From Salinimicrobium gaetbulicola (GTDB lineage: Bacteria > Bacteroidota > Bacteroidia > Flavobacteriales > Flavobacteriaceae), in assembly GCF_042676025.1 (NCBI RefSeq), contig NZ_JBHTJP010000035.1:372001-436000 (forward strand): a stretch of DNA of 64,000 nt, in the 5' to 3' direction. This document shows positions 34,912 through 43,571 of the stretch, piece after piece (position 1 is the stretch's first letter; each line of letters opens with the position of its first letter). Under the pieces are notes generated by a model. The model searched no databases, had not been told where the DNA came from, and saw only the letters and a list, made by a program, of their open reading frames with translations. The position numbers and the translations under genes were made by a program.

Positions 34912-35823
34912 ATGGAAAGCAAAAAATGGCCTCGGTTATCTTTTGAGGAGGGGAAAGAAACGTATGACACAGTCCATTTATGGACCCAGATCGTCGGAAA
35001 AATTAAGTTGGAATCCCTGCCATGGGTTAATCATTCCTGGCATGTGGCGTTGCAGGTCACACCAACCGGACTTACTACGGGGGATCTTCCCTCTGCAAAG
35101 AAAAACTTTAAGATCGACCTTGACTTTATTGATCACAGGCTGAACATTTTCACCTCTAAAAAAGAGGAGAAGACCTTCAGTCTTTTGGATCTCTCGGTCG
35201 CAGAATTTTATAAGAAATTAACCGGCGATCTAAATAAACTGGAGATAGAGATAAAGATCCATAAGGTCCCCAATGAAATTAGTGATCCCATAGCTTTTGA
35301 CCTCGATGACAGCCATGCCACTTATAGTCCAAAGGTTGCGGTTGCTTTCCAATATGCTTTATTGAAAGTGAATAAGGTATTTAATGAATTTAGAGCTGAA
35401 TTTATCGGAAAGGCAAGTCCTGTGCATTTTTTCTGGGGTAGTTTTGACCTGGCTGCATCAAGATTTTCAGGAAGGAAAGCGCCAGTACACCCAGGGGGAT
35501 TTCCAAACCTGCCGGACCGGGTTGCAAGGGAAGCCTATTCGCATGAAGTTTGCAGTTGTGGATTCTGGCAGGGAAATGACTCCGTCCCATTTGCGGCATT
35601 CTATTGCTACATTTACCCGCAACCTTCAGGTTTTGAGTCGGCAAGTGTGCAGCCTGAAAAAGCTTATTTTCACAAGGAACTGGGAGAATTTATTTTACCC
35701 TATTCCGAAGTTCAAAGTGCGGAAGACCCGGAACAAATGCTATTGGAGTTTCTACATAGTACCTACAGCGCTGCGGCCGATCTTGCGAAATGGAACAGGG
35801 AAGACCTGGAAAAGCAGGAATAA
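34912..35823 (+). CDS. DUF5996 family protein
   Basis: A 303-residue soluble protein that I recognise as DUF5996 from its start WPRLSFEEGKETYDTVHLWT and from VHFFWGSFDLAASRFSGR and PSGFESASVQPEKAYFH. No biochemical role is known to me. It shows no signal peptide or membrane helix. A terminator follows and it forms a single-gene unit. Confidence 0.8.
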   Translation: MESKKWPRLSFEEGKETYDTVHLWTQIVGKIKLESLPWVNHSWHVALQVTPTGLTTGDLPSAKKNFKIDLDFIDHRLNIFTSKKEEKTFSLLDLSVAEFYKKLTGDLNKLEIEIKIHKVPNEISDPIAFDLDDSHATYSPKVAVAFQYALLKVNKVFNEFRAEFIGKASPVHFFWGSFDLAASRFSGRKAPVHPGGFPNLPDRVAREAYSHEVCSCGFWQGNDSVPFAAFYCYIYPQPSGFESASVQPEKAYFHKELGEFILPYSEVQSAEDPEQMLLEFLHSTYSAAADLAKWNREDLEKQE

Positions 35824-35840
35824 AGCATTTAAATAACAAT

Positions 35841-35869
35841 AAAAAACCCCGCTAACTGCGGGGTTTTTT
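35841..35869. terminator. Bidirectional terminator between DUF5996 and desaturase genes
   Basis: A perfect 12-bp stem AAAAAACCCCGC/GCGGGGTTTTTT with a five-base loop, T-tracts on both strands, between convergent genes. Confidence 0.93.
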
Positions 35870-35887
35870 CTTTTTTGATCCTGATTA

Positions 35888-36892
35888 TTATAAGGTTCCA
35901 TTAGCGCCAACCCAGGCAAACTGGTGGCGGTCTTGCGGTACTTTTATTCTCTCTGCGATCTTTGTCATACGATCAGGTAACTTCATAAGATAATCCCGTG
36001 CTTTTTCAGCCCTATCGGTTAATGAGTTCATCTTATCGATCTCCCAGAAGTCATTTAATTTTTGCAAAATTTCGATATAATCCTGGGTGGTATAAACTCC
36101 TAATCTTTGAGCTGCATTTGAAAAGTTCTCAAAGGCTTCCCCGATTCCCTGGCCAGATTCTCTAATGAATTGCGCAGGCATAACGATCTTTTTCTTCATC
36201 ATATCCTCAAAAGCCAGCATCATTTCGCTAGGATCGTATTCAAAAATGGTCTTTACGAATTCCCTGTAAGCCAGGTGGTGACGCATTTCATCTCCCGCAA
36301 TGATATTACACATTTTGGCAAGCATCTTATTTCCCTTTTTTCGGGCCAGCTGGCCAACACGCTTGTGGGATATATTTGTTGCCAATTCCTGAAAACTGGT
36401 ATAAATGAAGTTACGGTAAGGATCCCTTCCGGTTCCAATATCGAAACCGTCGTTGATCAAATACTGGGTCGTTTTTTCGACCTCCTTCATATCTACCCTT
36501 CCGGAGAGATATAGATATTTGTTAAGGGTGTCTCCATGACGGTTCTCTTCCCCTGTCCAATGACGGATCCATTTAGCCCATCCATTCTGCATTCCTTTTT
36601 GCTGGCCGTGTTGTTCCACCCCTTCCATATCCATCAACCATGATTCGTATGTGGGCAGGGCTTCTTCGGTAACCATATCGGCAACTAAAACCACCCAAAA
36701 ATCATAACCTAATTCCTTGGCTTCCTCCCTGATCTGGGTAACCTCATCAAAAAAACCTTCGTCTTGAGAGTTCGGCAAAAGATCTGTTGGCTGCCATATA
36801 TCCTCAACGGGGATAAGGTATTTATCTACAAAGGAGTCTATAGATTTCTCTACAGTTTTCATCACTTCTAGTCTGATATTCTCTAAAGCCAT
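35888..36892 (-). CDS. Acyl-ACP desaturase (soluble diiron, FA_desaturase_2)
   Basis: A 334-residue ferritin-like enzyme. The two diiron motifs are TGEENRHGDTLNKYLY (residues ~118-133) and IAGDEMRHHLAYREF (residues ~202-216). It introduces a cis double bond into acyl-ACP with ferredoxin and oxygen and is the soluble plastid-type enzyme, common in Flavobacteriia. A TACATTTG box lies 64 bases before the ATG. Confidence 0.9.
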   Translation of the reverse strand: MALENIRLEVMKTVEKSIDSFVDKYLIPVEDIWQPTDLLPNSQDEGFFDEVTQIREEAKELGYDFWVVLVADMVTEEALPTYESWLMDMEGVEQHGQQKGMQNGWAKWIRHWTGEENRHGDTLNKYLYLSGRVDMKEVEKTTQYLINDGFDIGTGRDPYRNFIYTSFQELATNISHKRVGQLARKKGNKMLAKMCNIIAGDEMRHHLAYREFVKTIFEYDPSEMMLAFEDMMKKKIVMPAQFIRESGQGIGEAFENFSNAAQRLGVYTTQDYIEILQKLNDFWEIDKMNSLTDRAEKARDYLMKLPDRMTKIAERIKVPQDRHQFAWVGANGTL

Positions 36893-36955
36893 AATATGTA
36901 TTCTATAAGTTACTTACCTCAATAACTAAACCAACCTGGTTTCCAGGGTAATCTA

Positions 36956-36963
36956 CAAATGTA
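36956..36963 (-). promoter_or_regulatory. Promoter -7 box of the acyl-ACP desaturase gene
   Basis: Minus strand TACATTTG, full TAnnTTTG match, 63 bases before the ATG. Confidence 0.5.
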
Positions 36964-36997
36964 AAAAGATATGGGAGGTAGCAATTAAAAAATAATC

Positions 36998-37735
36998 TTA
37001 ATTTCTTCCGTTTTCATCAGGATATAAAGTCCAAACCTCATCACTTTGATAAACTTCTTTAGAATTTATATCCATAAGGGAGAGCTTACCTTTAAAGGCA
37101 GCTCCTGTGTCCATGTTGTAAACATTCGCCGCTTTGTGAGGTTTGGTGCTGCCAATTCGGGTTACGGGAGTGTGGCCAATGAAGATCTCATTGAAGAGTT
37201 CCAGTCTTCTGGGATATCCAATTTCCCCAGGTTGTAAGCTGGGATCTACGCAAACTGCCAGCTCCCATAAAGTTCGGTCCCAGTAGAAGGGTGTTGGCGT
37301 ATATTCCTGAGCGGGGCCTTTAAGATTGGTGAATCCTGCATGAACAAAAAGTCGTTCTTCCTTATCTATGTAATAATTGACCATCTGCTCATAAAACTCA
37401 ATATGTTCTGCTTTTTGATCTTCTGAAAATTTGCGGTATGCGTCAATACTTGTCTGGCCGCCATGCTGCAACCATTGATCATTCATTTCGCCAGATTTTA
37501 ACCAACGATGGGCCAGGTCATCGTGATTTCCTCTTAAAAAAATACAGGTATTTTGCTTCGCAAGATCGATCAGGTAACTTACTACGTTGGCCGAATCACT
37601 CCACCCGTCAACATAGTCTCCCAAAAAGATGATTTCATCTTCAGGGGTTACTTTCGCTCTTTCCAACAACTGAACAAGTGCTTTCAAACCTCCGTGTATA
37701 TCTCCTATTACCAGCGTTCTGTCCATATTATTCAT
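36998..37735 (-). CDS. Metallophosphoesterase, serine/threonine phosphatase-like
   Basis: A 245-residue PPP-type phosphoesterase. Metal motifs GDIHGGLKAL, FLGDYVDGWSDS, FLRGNHDDLAHRW and FIGHTPVTR are complete. Bacterial relatives remove phosphate from proteins or cleave dinucleoside tetraphosphates; substrate cannot be decided. It overlaps the upstream AlbA_2 gene by 8 bases and is probably co-translated with it. Confidence 0.87.
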   Translation of the reverse strand: MNNMDRTLVIGDIHGGLKALVQLLERAKVTPEDEIIFLGDYVDGWSDSANVVSYLIDLAKQNTCIFLRGNHDDLAHRWLKSGEMNDQWLQHGGQTSIDAYRKFSEDQKAEHIEFYEQMVNYYIDKEERLFVHAGFTNLKGPAQEYTPTPFYWDRTLWELAVCVDPSLQPGEIGYPRRLELFNEIFIGHTPVTRIGSTKPHKAANVYNMDTGAAFKGKLSLMDINSKEVYQSDEVWTLYPDENGRN

Positions 37736-38864
37736 ATTTTACTTTTCTCAGGATCCTCATGGTTTCTTTGTACTGTTGATAGCCCCTGGAGTTATGGTTC
37801 TTTAATTCTTCCCGGGCTTCTTCAAGGCGTTCCATGGCATCCTGGAAACCGTTAAAATAACAAATTAGATAGGTCGCAGGCATATTCAAGAGATCTTTTT
37901 CCTCATTGGAGGTAAGGGGGAGTTGCGCTTTTAGTTTTTTCGTTAGGGCAATGTTCGCATTGTATATGTGATACAGAGTTTTCTTTTCGAACTGCGGGGG
38001 TTCAAAAAGAAGCTTTGTGGTCATTTCATAAGTAGCGTTATTCCTGAAATTTATCTCCACCTCTTCCAGAGGGTAATATTTATATTTTTGATTCAAGCCC
38101 AACCTTACATATTCCAGGATCTTAAATTGATCGGAAGTTATGCTAATACTCACCTCATCTAATTCAGAATAGAACAGTTTTACTTGTTCATTTATTAGGG
38201 CGATATCTACTCTTGAGTAATAAATATCGTCTTTAACCACCTTTTTCTTGCCAGACCAACATACTACAAAATACTCTTTGAAGACCTTGTAAGTAGGGTT
38301 GATATCTTCGTGTTTTCTGAAAAAATCAAAGACTCCGTCGAGAGTCATCTCCACATTGTTTTGGGAATGTGTCTCTATAGAAGTGACCACTTCCTCATTT
38401 CCTATTTCAGGGGATCGTGCAAATTCAGCAGGAATACTAATGCTGCCTTCCCTGTAGAATACTGTTCCTGCAGAATATTTCCAGATATTCTTTCTCAGGG
38501 AACAGGTTCTCCCTTTTGAGGGTCTTATGCTCACCAACCCCACCACCAGGTCATCGGGCAAATGCGGGAAAGGTATATTTTCGTAAGAAACCAAAGGCGG
38601 GTTCAAAAGATAAGCATTAACCAGATTCTGGATCTTGCTGTCATCGAAGAAATCTACTCCGGCTATACTGTTGTCCTCATCTTCAACCCCTATCACGATG
38701 TAAGAGTTATTTGCCGGGTTGGAATTTGCCAGTGCGCAAACATGCTTTAGAAATTTCGCTTTTCCTTCTTTTTCCCCAAGATTGATCTGTCGTTTTTTAT
38801 CATAAAAGCTGTTTTCGCTGTTATGCGCAAGCAGGTTTTTAATCAGTAAACGTTTGTTGATCAT
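37728..38864 (-). CDS. AlbA_2/Schlafen-type ATP-binding domain protein
   Basis: A 378-residue protein. The first ~140 residues fit the AlbA_2 domain: GEKEGKAKFLKHVCALANSN, YIVIGVEDEDNSIAGVDF and the later GTVFYREGS. The remaining ~230 residues are of unknown fold. Such proteins are often annotated as DNA-binding or ATP-binding regulators and the domain is related to Schlafen RNA-cleaving proteins. Co-translation with a phosphoesterase is notable. No mobile-element genes surround it, so a defence role is only a possibility. Confidence 0.75.
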   Translation of the reverse strand: MINKRLLIKNLLAHNSENSFYDKKRQINLGEKEGKAKFLKHVCALANSNPANNSYIVIGVEDEDNSIAGVDFFDDSKIQNLVNAYLLNPPLVSYENIPFPHLPDDLVVGLVSIRPSKGRTCSLRKNIWKYSAGTVFYREGSISIPAEFARSPEIGNEEVVTSIETHSQNNVEMTLDGVFDFFRKHEDINPTYKVFKEYFVVCWSGKKKVVKDDIYYSRVDIALINEQVKLFYSELDEVSISITSDQFKILEYVRLGLNQKYKYYPLEEVEINFRNNATYEMTTKLLFEPPQFEKKTLYHIYNANIALTKKLKAQLPLTSNEEKDLLNMPATYLICYFNGFQDAMERLEEAREELKNHNSRGYQQYKETMRILRKVKYE

Positions 38865-38884
38865 GGGGGAAAACTATTTTAACA

Positions 38885-39637
38885 CTATTCTTTGTGAACG
38901 ATGGTAGAGCTCGCCTGCGCAGTTGGCAATACCAGCAAGTCTGCGATGTTCACGTGAGATGGGCGGGTGACCATGAAGCGGATAATATCTGCGATATCTT
39001 CCGGTTTTAAAGGTTGGTAACCCTGATAAACTGATTTCGCCCTTTCAGAATCACCTTTAAAACGCACCTCACTAAAAGCAGTTTCAACGAGCCCGGGGTT
39101 TATGGCACCAACCCGAATACCTTTTTCATTAAGGTCTATTCGCATTCCCTTATTTATGGCGTCTACTGCATGTTTGCTGGCGCTGTAAACATTCCCGTTT
39201 GGGTACACTTCCTTTCCGGCGATAGAACCAATATTGATAATATGGCCATCCTTTCGCTCTGCCATCTGCGGAATGATCATCTTACTCACATATAATAGCC
39301 CTTTCACATTAATATCGATCATGGCGTCCCAGTCATCCAGGTTACCGGTTTGAATTGGGTCAAGCCCGTGCGCGTTTCCTGCATTATTGACAAGGATATC
39401 TATTTTTTGAAAATCTGAAGGCAGGCTTCCAATCGCATTTTTGACAGCTTCTTTATTTCTCACATCAAATTGCAACGAGAGAACTTTGACTTCTTCTCCA
39501 AGCTCCTTTTGTAATTTCTCTAAAGCTTCTTTTCGCCTTCCGCAGATTATGAGGTTAAATCCTTCTTTTGCAAACGCTTCCGCGGTGGCTTTTCCAATTC
39601 CGCTGGTAGCTCCTGTGATCAATGCTGTTTTGGTCAT
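38885..39637 (-). CDS. Short-chain dehydrogenase/reductase (YdfG-like)
   Basis: A 250-residue classical SDR: cofactor motif TGATSGIGKATAEAF, NNAGNAHG, catalytic Ser in INIGSIAGKE and YxxxK as YSASKHAV. The wording is close to the YdfG group, which oxidises 3-hydroxy acids such as serine or 3-hydroxypropionate with NADP. It follows the degenerate aldo-keto reductase gene by 4 bases on the same strand. Confidence 0.9.
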   Translation of the reverse strand: MTKTALITGATSGIGKATAEAFAKEGFNLIICGRRKEALEKLQKELGEEVKVLSLQFDVRNKEAVKNAIGSLPSDFQKIDILVNNAGNAHGLDPIQTGNLDDWDAMIDINVKGLLYVSKMIIPQMAERKDGHIINIGSIAGKEVYPNGNVYSASKHAVDAINKGMRIDLNEKGIRVGAINPGLVETAFSEVRFKGDSERAKSVYQGYQPLKPEDIADIIRFMVTRPSHVNIADLLVLPTAQASSTIVHKE

Positions 39638-39641
39638 ATTA

Positions 39642-40424
39642 TTATGCTGTGATTTCTAATTTCTTCGGAAGGTTTTTCCAATCTTCCTCTATGATCTTTT
39701 TATGTTGCGCCTTTACGGCGGAATCTATAAGTGCTATTGTATTTCCTTTTATAACCGGATGAAAATGTGCCGGATGTTGCAGGAACCAGGCCAGGACCAG
39801 CTCCCGGCCAGAAAGCTCATATTTGCTGCTTATTTCGTCTAGCTTTTTTCCGAATTGATCTATCTCCATCAAATGGATCCATACCATTTCTGTAAGGTCT
39901 TCGGAAGAAGCCATTTTCAAAGTTAAGGTTTTCATTGAAGCCGGCGTAATTTTCCAGTCAGTGAGATTTGCCCGTACCGCTTCCATCTTTATTTGCTGAG
40001 GTTGTGAAGTGAAATTGTCATCATAGATGCCCGTTTCGTGGATCTTTCCTTGCGAAATAAGTCTTTCGATCGCCGGAACAGTGACCTCAGAAGGAGCCTT
40101 GAGATCAAGGAAAAACAGGTCTAAATAATCGGTTTTTAGATGATCCAGTATTTCTTCTACCTGCTCAACCAGGTCATCAGGTGAATTTGGAACCCCGGTC
40201 ATCCCGGCTAATAATTGAATTTCATCCCTGCTAAGTCCACTTTCACTCAAAGCCGTTCCCAGGGAATTTTCTGTTAAAGTCTCACGGTTCGGTCCCAAGG
40301 CCAGGAAGGAGGTCATATCTCTTTCCACACTGTGTTGAAAGAGCCTGATCTTGTCTCCGTAGCTTTCATGCTCCCAGTAAGTTAAACCTTGAATGATGCG
40401 GGAATAGGATTTTTTTTGTCTCAT
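39642..40424 (-). CDS. Aldo/keto reductase-fold protein lacking the catalytic tetrad (YdhF-like)
   Basis: A 260-residue protein with the AKR outline: start YSRIIQGLTYW, IERLISQGKIHETGIYDDN and a C-terminal half that follows YdhF. The catalytic positions are gone: the Asp-x4-Tyr region reads SFLALGPNRETL, the Lys strand reads IQLLAGMTG and the His strand (DLLLIHRP in YdhF) reads DLFFLDLKAP. The frame is intact and the protein near full length, so it looks like a retained non-enzyme rather than a decaying gene. Co-transcribed with the SDR gene downstream. Confidence 0.78.
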   Translation of the reverse strand: MRQKKSYSRIIQGLTYWEHESYGDKIRLFQHSVERDMTSFLALGPNRETLTENSLGTALSESGLSRDEIQLLAGMTGVPNSPDDLVEQVEEILDHLKTDYLDLFFLDLKAPSEVTVPAIERLISQGKIHETGIYDDNFTSQPQQIKMEAVRANLTDWKITPASMKTLTLKMASSEDLTEMVWIHLMEIDQFGKKLDEISSKYELSGRELVLAWFLQHPAHFHPVIKGNTIALIDSAVKAQHKKIIEEDWKNLPKKLEITA

Positions 40425-40573
40425 AATTTAAAAGTAAGAAACAAATCTCCATGTATGGAAAAGCCCGTTGTTAAAGCGAATGGAAGTAAAGTTAAAAAAA
40501 GTTAAAGTCAGTTTATCGATAAATTAAAACCTTTAATCGAACGTTATTAAGCCTAAACACAAAAACCCTTTTT

Positions 40574-41425
40574 ATGAAAAAGACCAAATTATTTTTAATG
40601 ACCTTGATCGTTGCAGCCGGATTTGTAAGTTGTAGTGATGATGATGATTCAAACAATCCTGAAGGAACCGCACAGGTAGCCGTTAAATTGACCGATGCAC
40701 CAGGAGATTATCAGGAAGTGAATGTAGAGGTCATAGATGTCATGATCAAAACCGATGCTGAAGGAGAAGCCGTCGCAGGCGATGCAGAAGCAGAAACCGA
40801 GGAAGAAGGCTGGGTAAGCTTAGGTGTGGAACCTCAAACTATCAACTTATTGGAGCTTACCGGAGGTAACACTCTATTCTTAGGTGAAACTGAGCTTGCT
40901 GCCGGAAACCTTCAGGAAATGAGGTTAATCCTGGGAGATAACAATAACATAGTTGTTGGTGGTCAAACTTTGGTTCTTGACACTCCAAGCGCACAGCAGT
41001 CTGGTCTTAAATTGAAGGTAGACCAGGAATTAGTTGCCGATACCTATTATTCCTTCATCCTTGACTTTGATGTAGATCAGTCTGTAGTTGCTCAAGGAAA
41101 TGGCGGTTATAGCCTTAAACCGGTTCTTAGACTAGCCGTTGAAGAAGATGCCGGATCTATTGCGGGAACGGTGACACCTTCTACAGACCAGGTTGTGGTT
41201 AAAGCTGAGAGCGCAGATGTGACTACCACTGCCTATGTAAATGCCGAAGGAAGATTTCAGTTACACGGCCTAAAGCCGGGAACTTATTTGGTGACAGTTA
41301 CGCCTTCTGAAGCATCAGGTCTTGAAGTAAAAACAATCAATAATGTTGAGGTGAAGCAAGGAGAGGTGACCGAATTAGAACCTGTCCTACTTGATACCAC
41401 GGAAGAAACTTCTACCGGAGAATAA
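40574..41425 (+). CDS. DUF4382 domain lipoprotein
   Basis: A 283-residue lipoprotein (signal LIVAAGFVSC, then an acidic SDDDDSNN stretch). Residues ~32-190 are a DUF4382 domain starting VAVKLTDAPGDYQEVNVEV; residues ~195-275 are a carboxypeptidase-regulatory-like beta sandwich (RFQLHGLKPGTYLVTV). An acidic stretch after the lipid Cys is typical of surface-exported Bacteroidota lipoproteins. It is a single-gene unit with a strong terminator. Confidence 0.87.
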   Translation: MKKTKLFLMTLIVAAGFVSCSDDDDSNNPEGTAQVAVKLTDAPGDYQEVNVEVIDVMIKTDAEGEAVAGDAEAETEEEGWVSLGVEPQTINLLELTGGNTLFLGETELAAGNLQEMRLILGDNNNIVVGGQTLVLDTPSAQQSGLKLKVDQELVADTYYSFILDFDVDQSVVAQGNGGYSLKPVLRLAVEEDAGSIAGTVTPSTDQVVVKAESADVTTTAYVNAEGRFQLHGLKPGTYLVTVTPSEASGLEVKTINNVEVKQGEVTELEPVLLDTTEETSTGE

Positions 41426-41459
41426 TCCTGTAATTGTTAAAACGTTAATTATCAGTAAT

Positions 41460-41488
41460 AAAGGCAGCGGAGAACCCGCTGCCTTTTT
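41460..41488 (+). terminator. Terminator of the DUF4382 lipoprotein gene
   Basis: AAAGGCAGCGG pairs with CCGCTGCCTTT, T-tract after it; it isolates the lipoprotein gene from moxR. Confidence 0.92.
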
Positions 41489-41586
41489 CTTTTAACTTTT
41501 TTTTAACAAATTATGGTGGAATATTTGAAGGAATTTGCCCCGTTGAACACGGATGATTATCTTCACATTCCAAAAATTTGACTTAA

Positions 41587-42591
41587 ATGCAAGAAACAAA
41601 CAGCTCAATAGACATTGCAAGTATCAATGAAAAAATAGAGCGCGAAAGTGCTTTTGTTGATATACTTTCCGCCGAAATGAAAAAGGTCATTGTTGGCCAG
41701 AAACACATGGTGGAGCGTTTATTAATCGGACTTTTGGGACAGGGACATATACTTCTGGAAGGGGTTCCCGGTCTTGCAAAGACTCTTGCTATAAACACCC
41801 TTTCCAAAGCGGTTCACGGAAGTTTTAGCCGAATCCAGTTTACGCCAGATCTTTTACCGGCAGATGTTGTGGGTACGCTAATCTATAACATGAAGCTGAA
41901 TGACTTCAGTATCAAGAAAGGACCCATTTTCGCCAATTTTGTGCTGGCTGATGAGATCAACAGGGCTCCGGCCAAAGTACAGTCTGCCTTACTGGAAGCC
42001 ATGCAGGAAAAGCAGGTTACCATTGGGGAAGAGACATTTGTACTGGACAAGCCGTTCCTTGTAATGGCTACCCAGAACCCGGTTGAGCAGGAAGGAACAT
42101 ACCCGTTGCCTGAAGCGCAGGTTGACCGTTTTATGCTGAAGACCGTGATCGAATATCCGCAAATGAGTGAAGAGCAGATGATCATCCGCGCGAATCTAAA
42201 AGGAGCTTTTGAAGAAGTGAAACCGGTAGTGAGCATAGAGCAGATTCTAAGAGCTCAGCAAGCGGTGCGTGAGGTTTATATGGATGAAAAGATCGAAAAA
42301 TACATTCTTGATATTGTTTTCGCTACCCGTTTTCCTGAAAAATATAATCTTGAAACATTAAAGCCGCTTATAAGTTTTGGTGCTTCTCCCCGTGGAAGTA
42401 TCAACCTGGCCATTGCTGCTAAATGCTACGCCTTTATCAAGAGACGTGGTTATGTGGTGCCCGAAGATGTGCGTGCCGTGGTTCATGACGTACTGCGTCA
42501 CAGAATTGGGATCACCTACGAGGCTGAGGCTGAAAATGTGACTTCAGAAGATATTATCAATAAGATCGTTAATGAGATTGAAGTCCCTTAA
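41587..42591 (+). CDS. MoxR family AAA+ ATPase, Bat operon
   Basis: A 334-residue AAA+ chaperone-like ATPase with Walker A EGVPGLAKT, Walker B VLADEINRAPAKVQ and sensor TQNPVEQEGTYPLPEAQ. It is the first gene of the Bat aerotolerance cluster and is thought to act with the VWA proteins in assembling or remodelling envelope complexes. The operon promoter should lie in 41489-41586, but I see no full TAnnTTTG box there. Confidence 0.93.
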   Translation: MQETNSSIDIASINEKIERESAFVDILSAEMKKVIVGQKHMVERLLIGLLGQGHILLEGVPGLAKTLAINTLSKAVHGSFSRIQFTPDLLPADVVGTLIYNMKLNDFSIKKGPIFANFVLADEINRAPAKVQSALLEAMQEKQVTIGEETFVLDKPFLVMATQNPVEQEGTYPLPEAQVDRFMLKTVIEYPQMSEEQMIIRANLKGAFEEVKPVVSIEQILRAQQAVREVYMDEKIEKYILDIVFATRFPEKYNLETLKPLISFGASPRGSINLAIAAKCYAFIKRRGYVVPEDVRAVVHDVLRHRIGITYEAEAENVTSEDIINKIVNEIEVP

Positions 42592-42672
42592 CAATGACCA
42601 ATTATAAGTTGTCAATTATCAGTGAAAGCTCATAATTGCAAGCAAAATTTATTGTTAATTGTTCATTGCCAA
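42591..42672. repeat. Imperfect inverted repeat between moxR and the DUF58 gene
   Basis: The left end acaatgaccaattataa and the reverse complement of the right end (tttattgttaattgttcatt) are near-identical at CAATGAnCAATTA. The segment is AT-rich and about 80 bases long, and could be a decayed miniature element or a repeated intergenic motif. It makes the only sizeable gap in the Bat operon. Confidence 0.35.
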
Positions 42673-42679
42673 TTGAATA

Positions 42680-43546
42680 ATGGATACTAAGGAACTACTA
42701 AAAAAAGTACGAAAAATTGAGATCAAGACCCGCCGATTGAGTGATCATATCTTTGGTGGGGAGTATCATTCTACTTTTAAAGGTAGGGGGATGACTTTCA
42801 GCGAGGTGCGCCAATACCAGTTTGGGGATGATGTTCGTAATATTGACTGGAACGTTACCGCCCGTTATTCTGAACCTTTCGTCAAAGTCTTTGAGGAAGA
42901 ACGGGAACTTACCATGATGCTGGTGGTTGATGTATCGGGTTCGGGTCTCTTCGGAACACGAAACGGTTTCAAAAAAGATATTATCACGGAAATTGCCGCT
43001 ACTTTGGCATTTTCGGCTACCCAGAACAATGACAAGATAGGACTCATTCTGTTCTCTGATGCCATTGAACTCTATATTCCACCGAAAAAAGGAAGATCTC
43101 ACGTACTCAGGATCATTCGGGAGCTGCTCGAATTTGAACCTAAGAGTCAGAAAACCGATATTTCCGAAGCTCTTAGTTTTCTTTCAAAAGTGATGAAAAA
43201 GAAGGCGATTGTTTTTGTGCTTTCAGATTTTATGGCCGAAAATTATCAACGTACCCTAAAGATCACCAGTGGTCGCCATGACGTCACCGGAATTAGAGTT
43301 TTTGATGCTAAGGAAGAGGAAATACCTAATCTTGGAATGGTAAATATGCTGGATGAGGAAACCGGAAAGACCATTTTGGTTGATACTTCCTCGAAGAGCG
43401 TTAGAAATGGCTATGCGAAATATTACAGGGAACGTCAGGAATATTTCCGCGAAAGTTTCCGAAAAAGCGGTGCGGGAAATTTGAGTACCCGTGTCGATGA
43501 AAGTTATGTGAAAAAATTATTGGGCTACTTCAAAATGAGAGCCTAG
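42680..43546 (+). CDS. DUF58 domain protein, Bat operon
   Basis: A 288-residue cytosolic protein. The DUF58 signature is GRGMTFSEVRQYQFGDDVRN followed by IDWNVTARY; the region after it is a VWA-like fold with LVVDVSGSGLFG at the metal site. It is the usual partner of MoxR ATPases in Bat clusters. Intact and of normal length. Confidence 0.92.
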   Translation: MDTKELLKKVRKIEIKTRRLSDHIFGGEYHSTFKGRGMTFSEVRQYQFGDDVRNIDWNVTARYSEPFVKVFEEERELTMMLVVDVSGSGLFGTRNGFKKDIITEIAATLAFSATQNNDKIGLILFSDAIELYIPPKKGRSHVLRIIRELLEFEPKSQKTDISEALSFLSKVMKKKAIVFVLSDFMAENYQRTLKITSGRHDVTGIRVFDAKEEEIPNLGMVNMLDEETGKTILVDTSSKSVRNGYAKYYRERQEYFRESFRKSGAGNLSTRVDESYVKKLLGYFKMRA

Positions 43547-43571
43547 TTGTATTTATAAGAACAGTAAAGAA

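Noticed and set aside
36998..38864. AlbA_2 and phosphatase genes as a phage-defence island
   Set aside because: No toxin, nuclease, recombinase or other defence gene lies nearby and base composition does not visibly change, so it is reported only as an odd pair.
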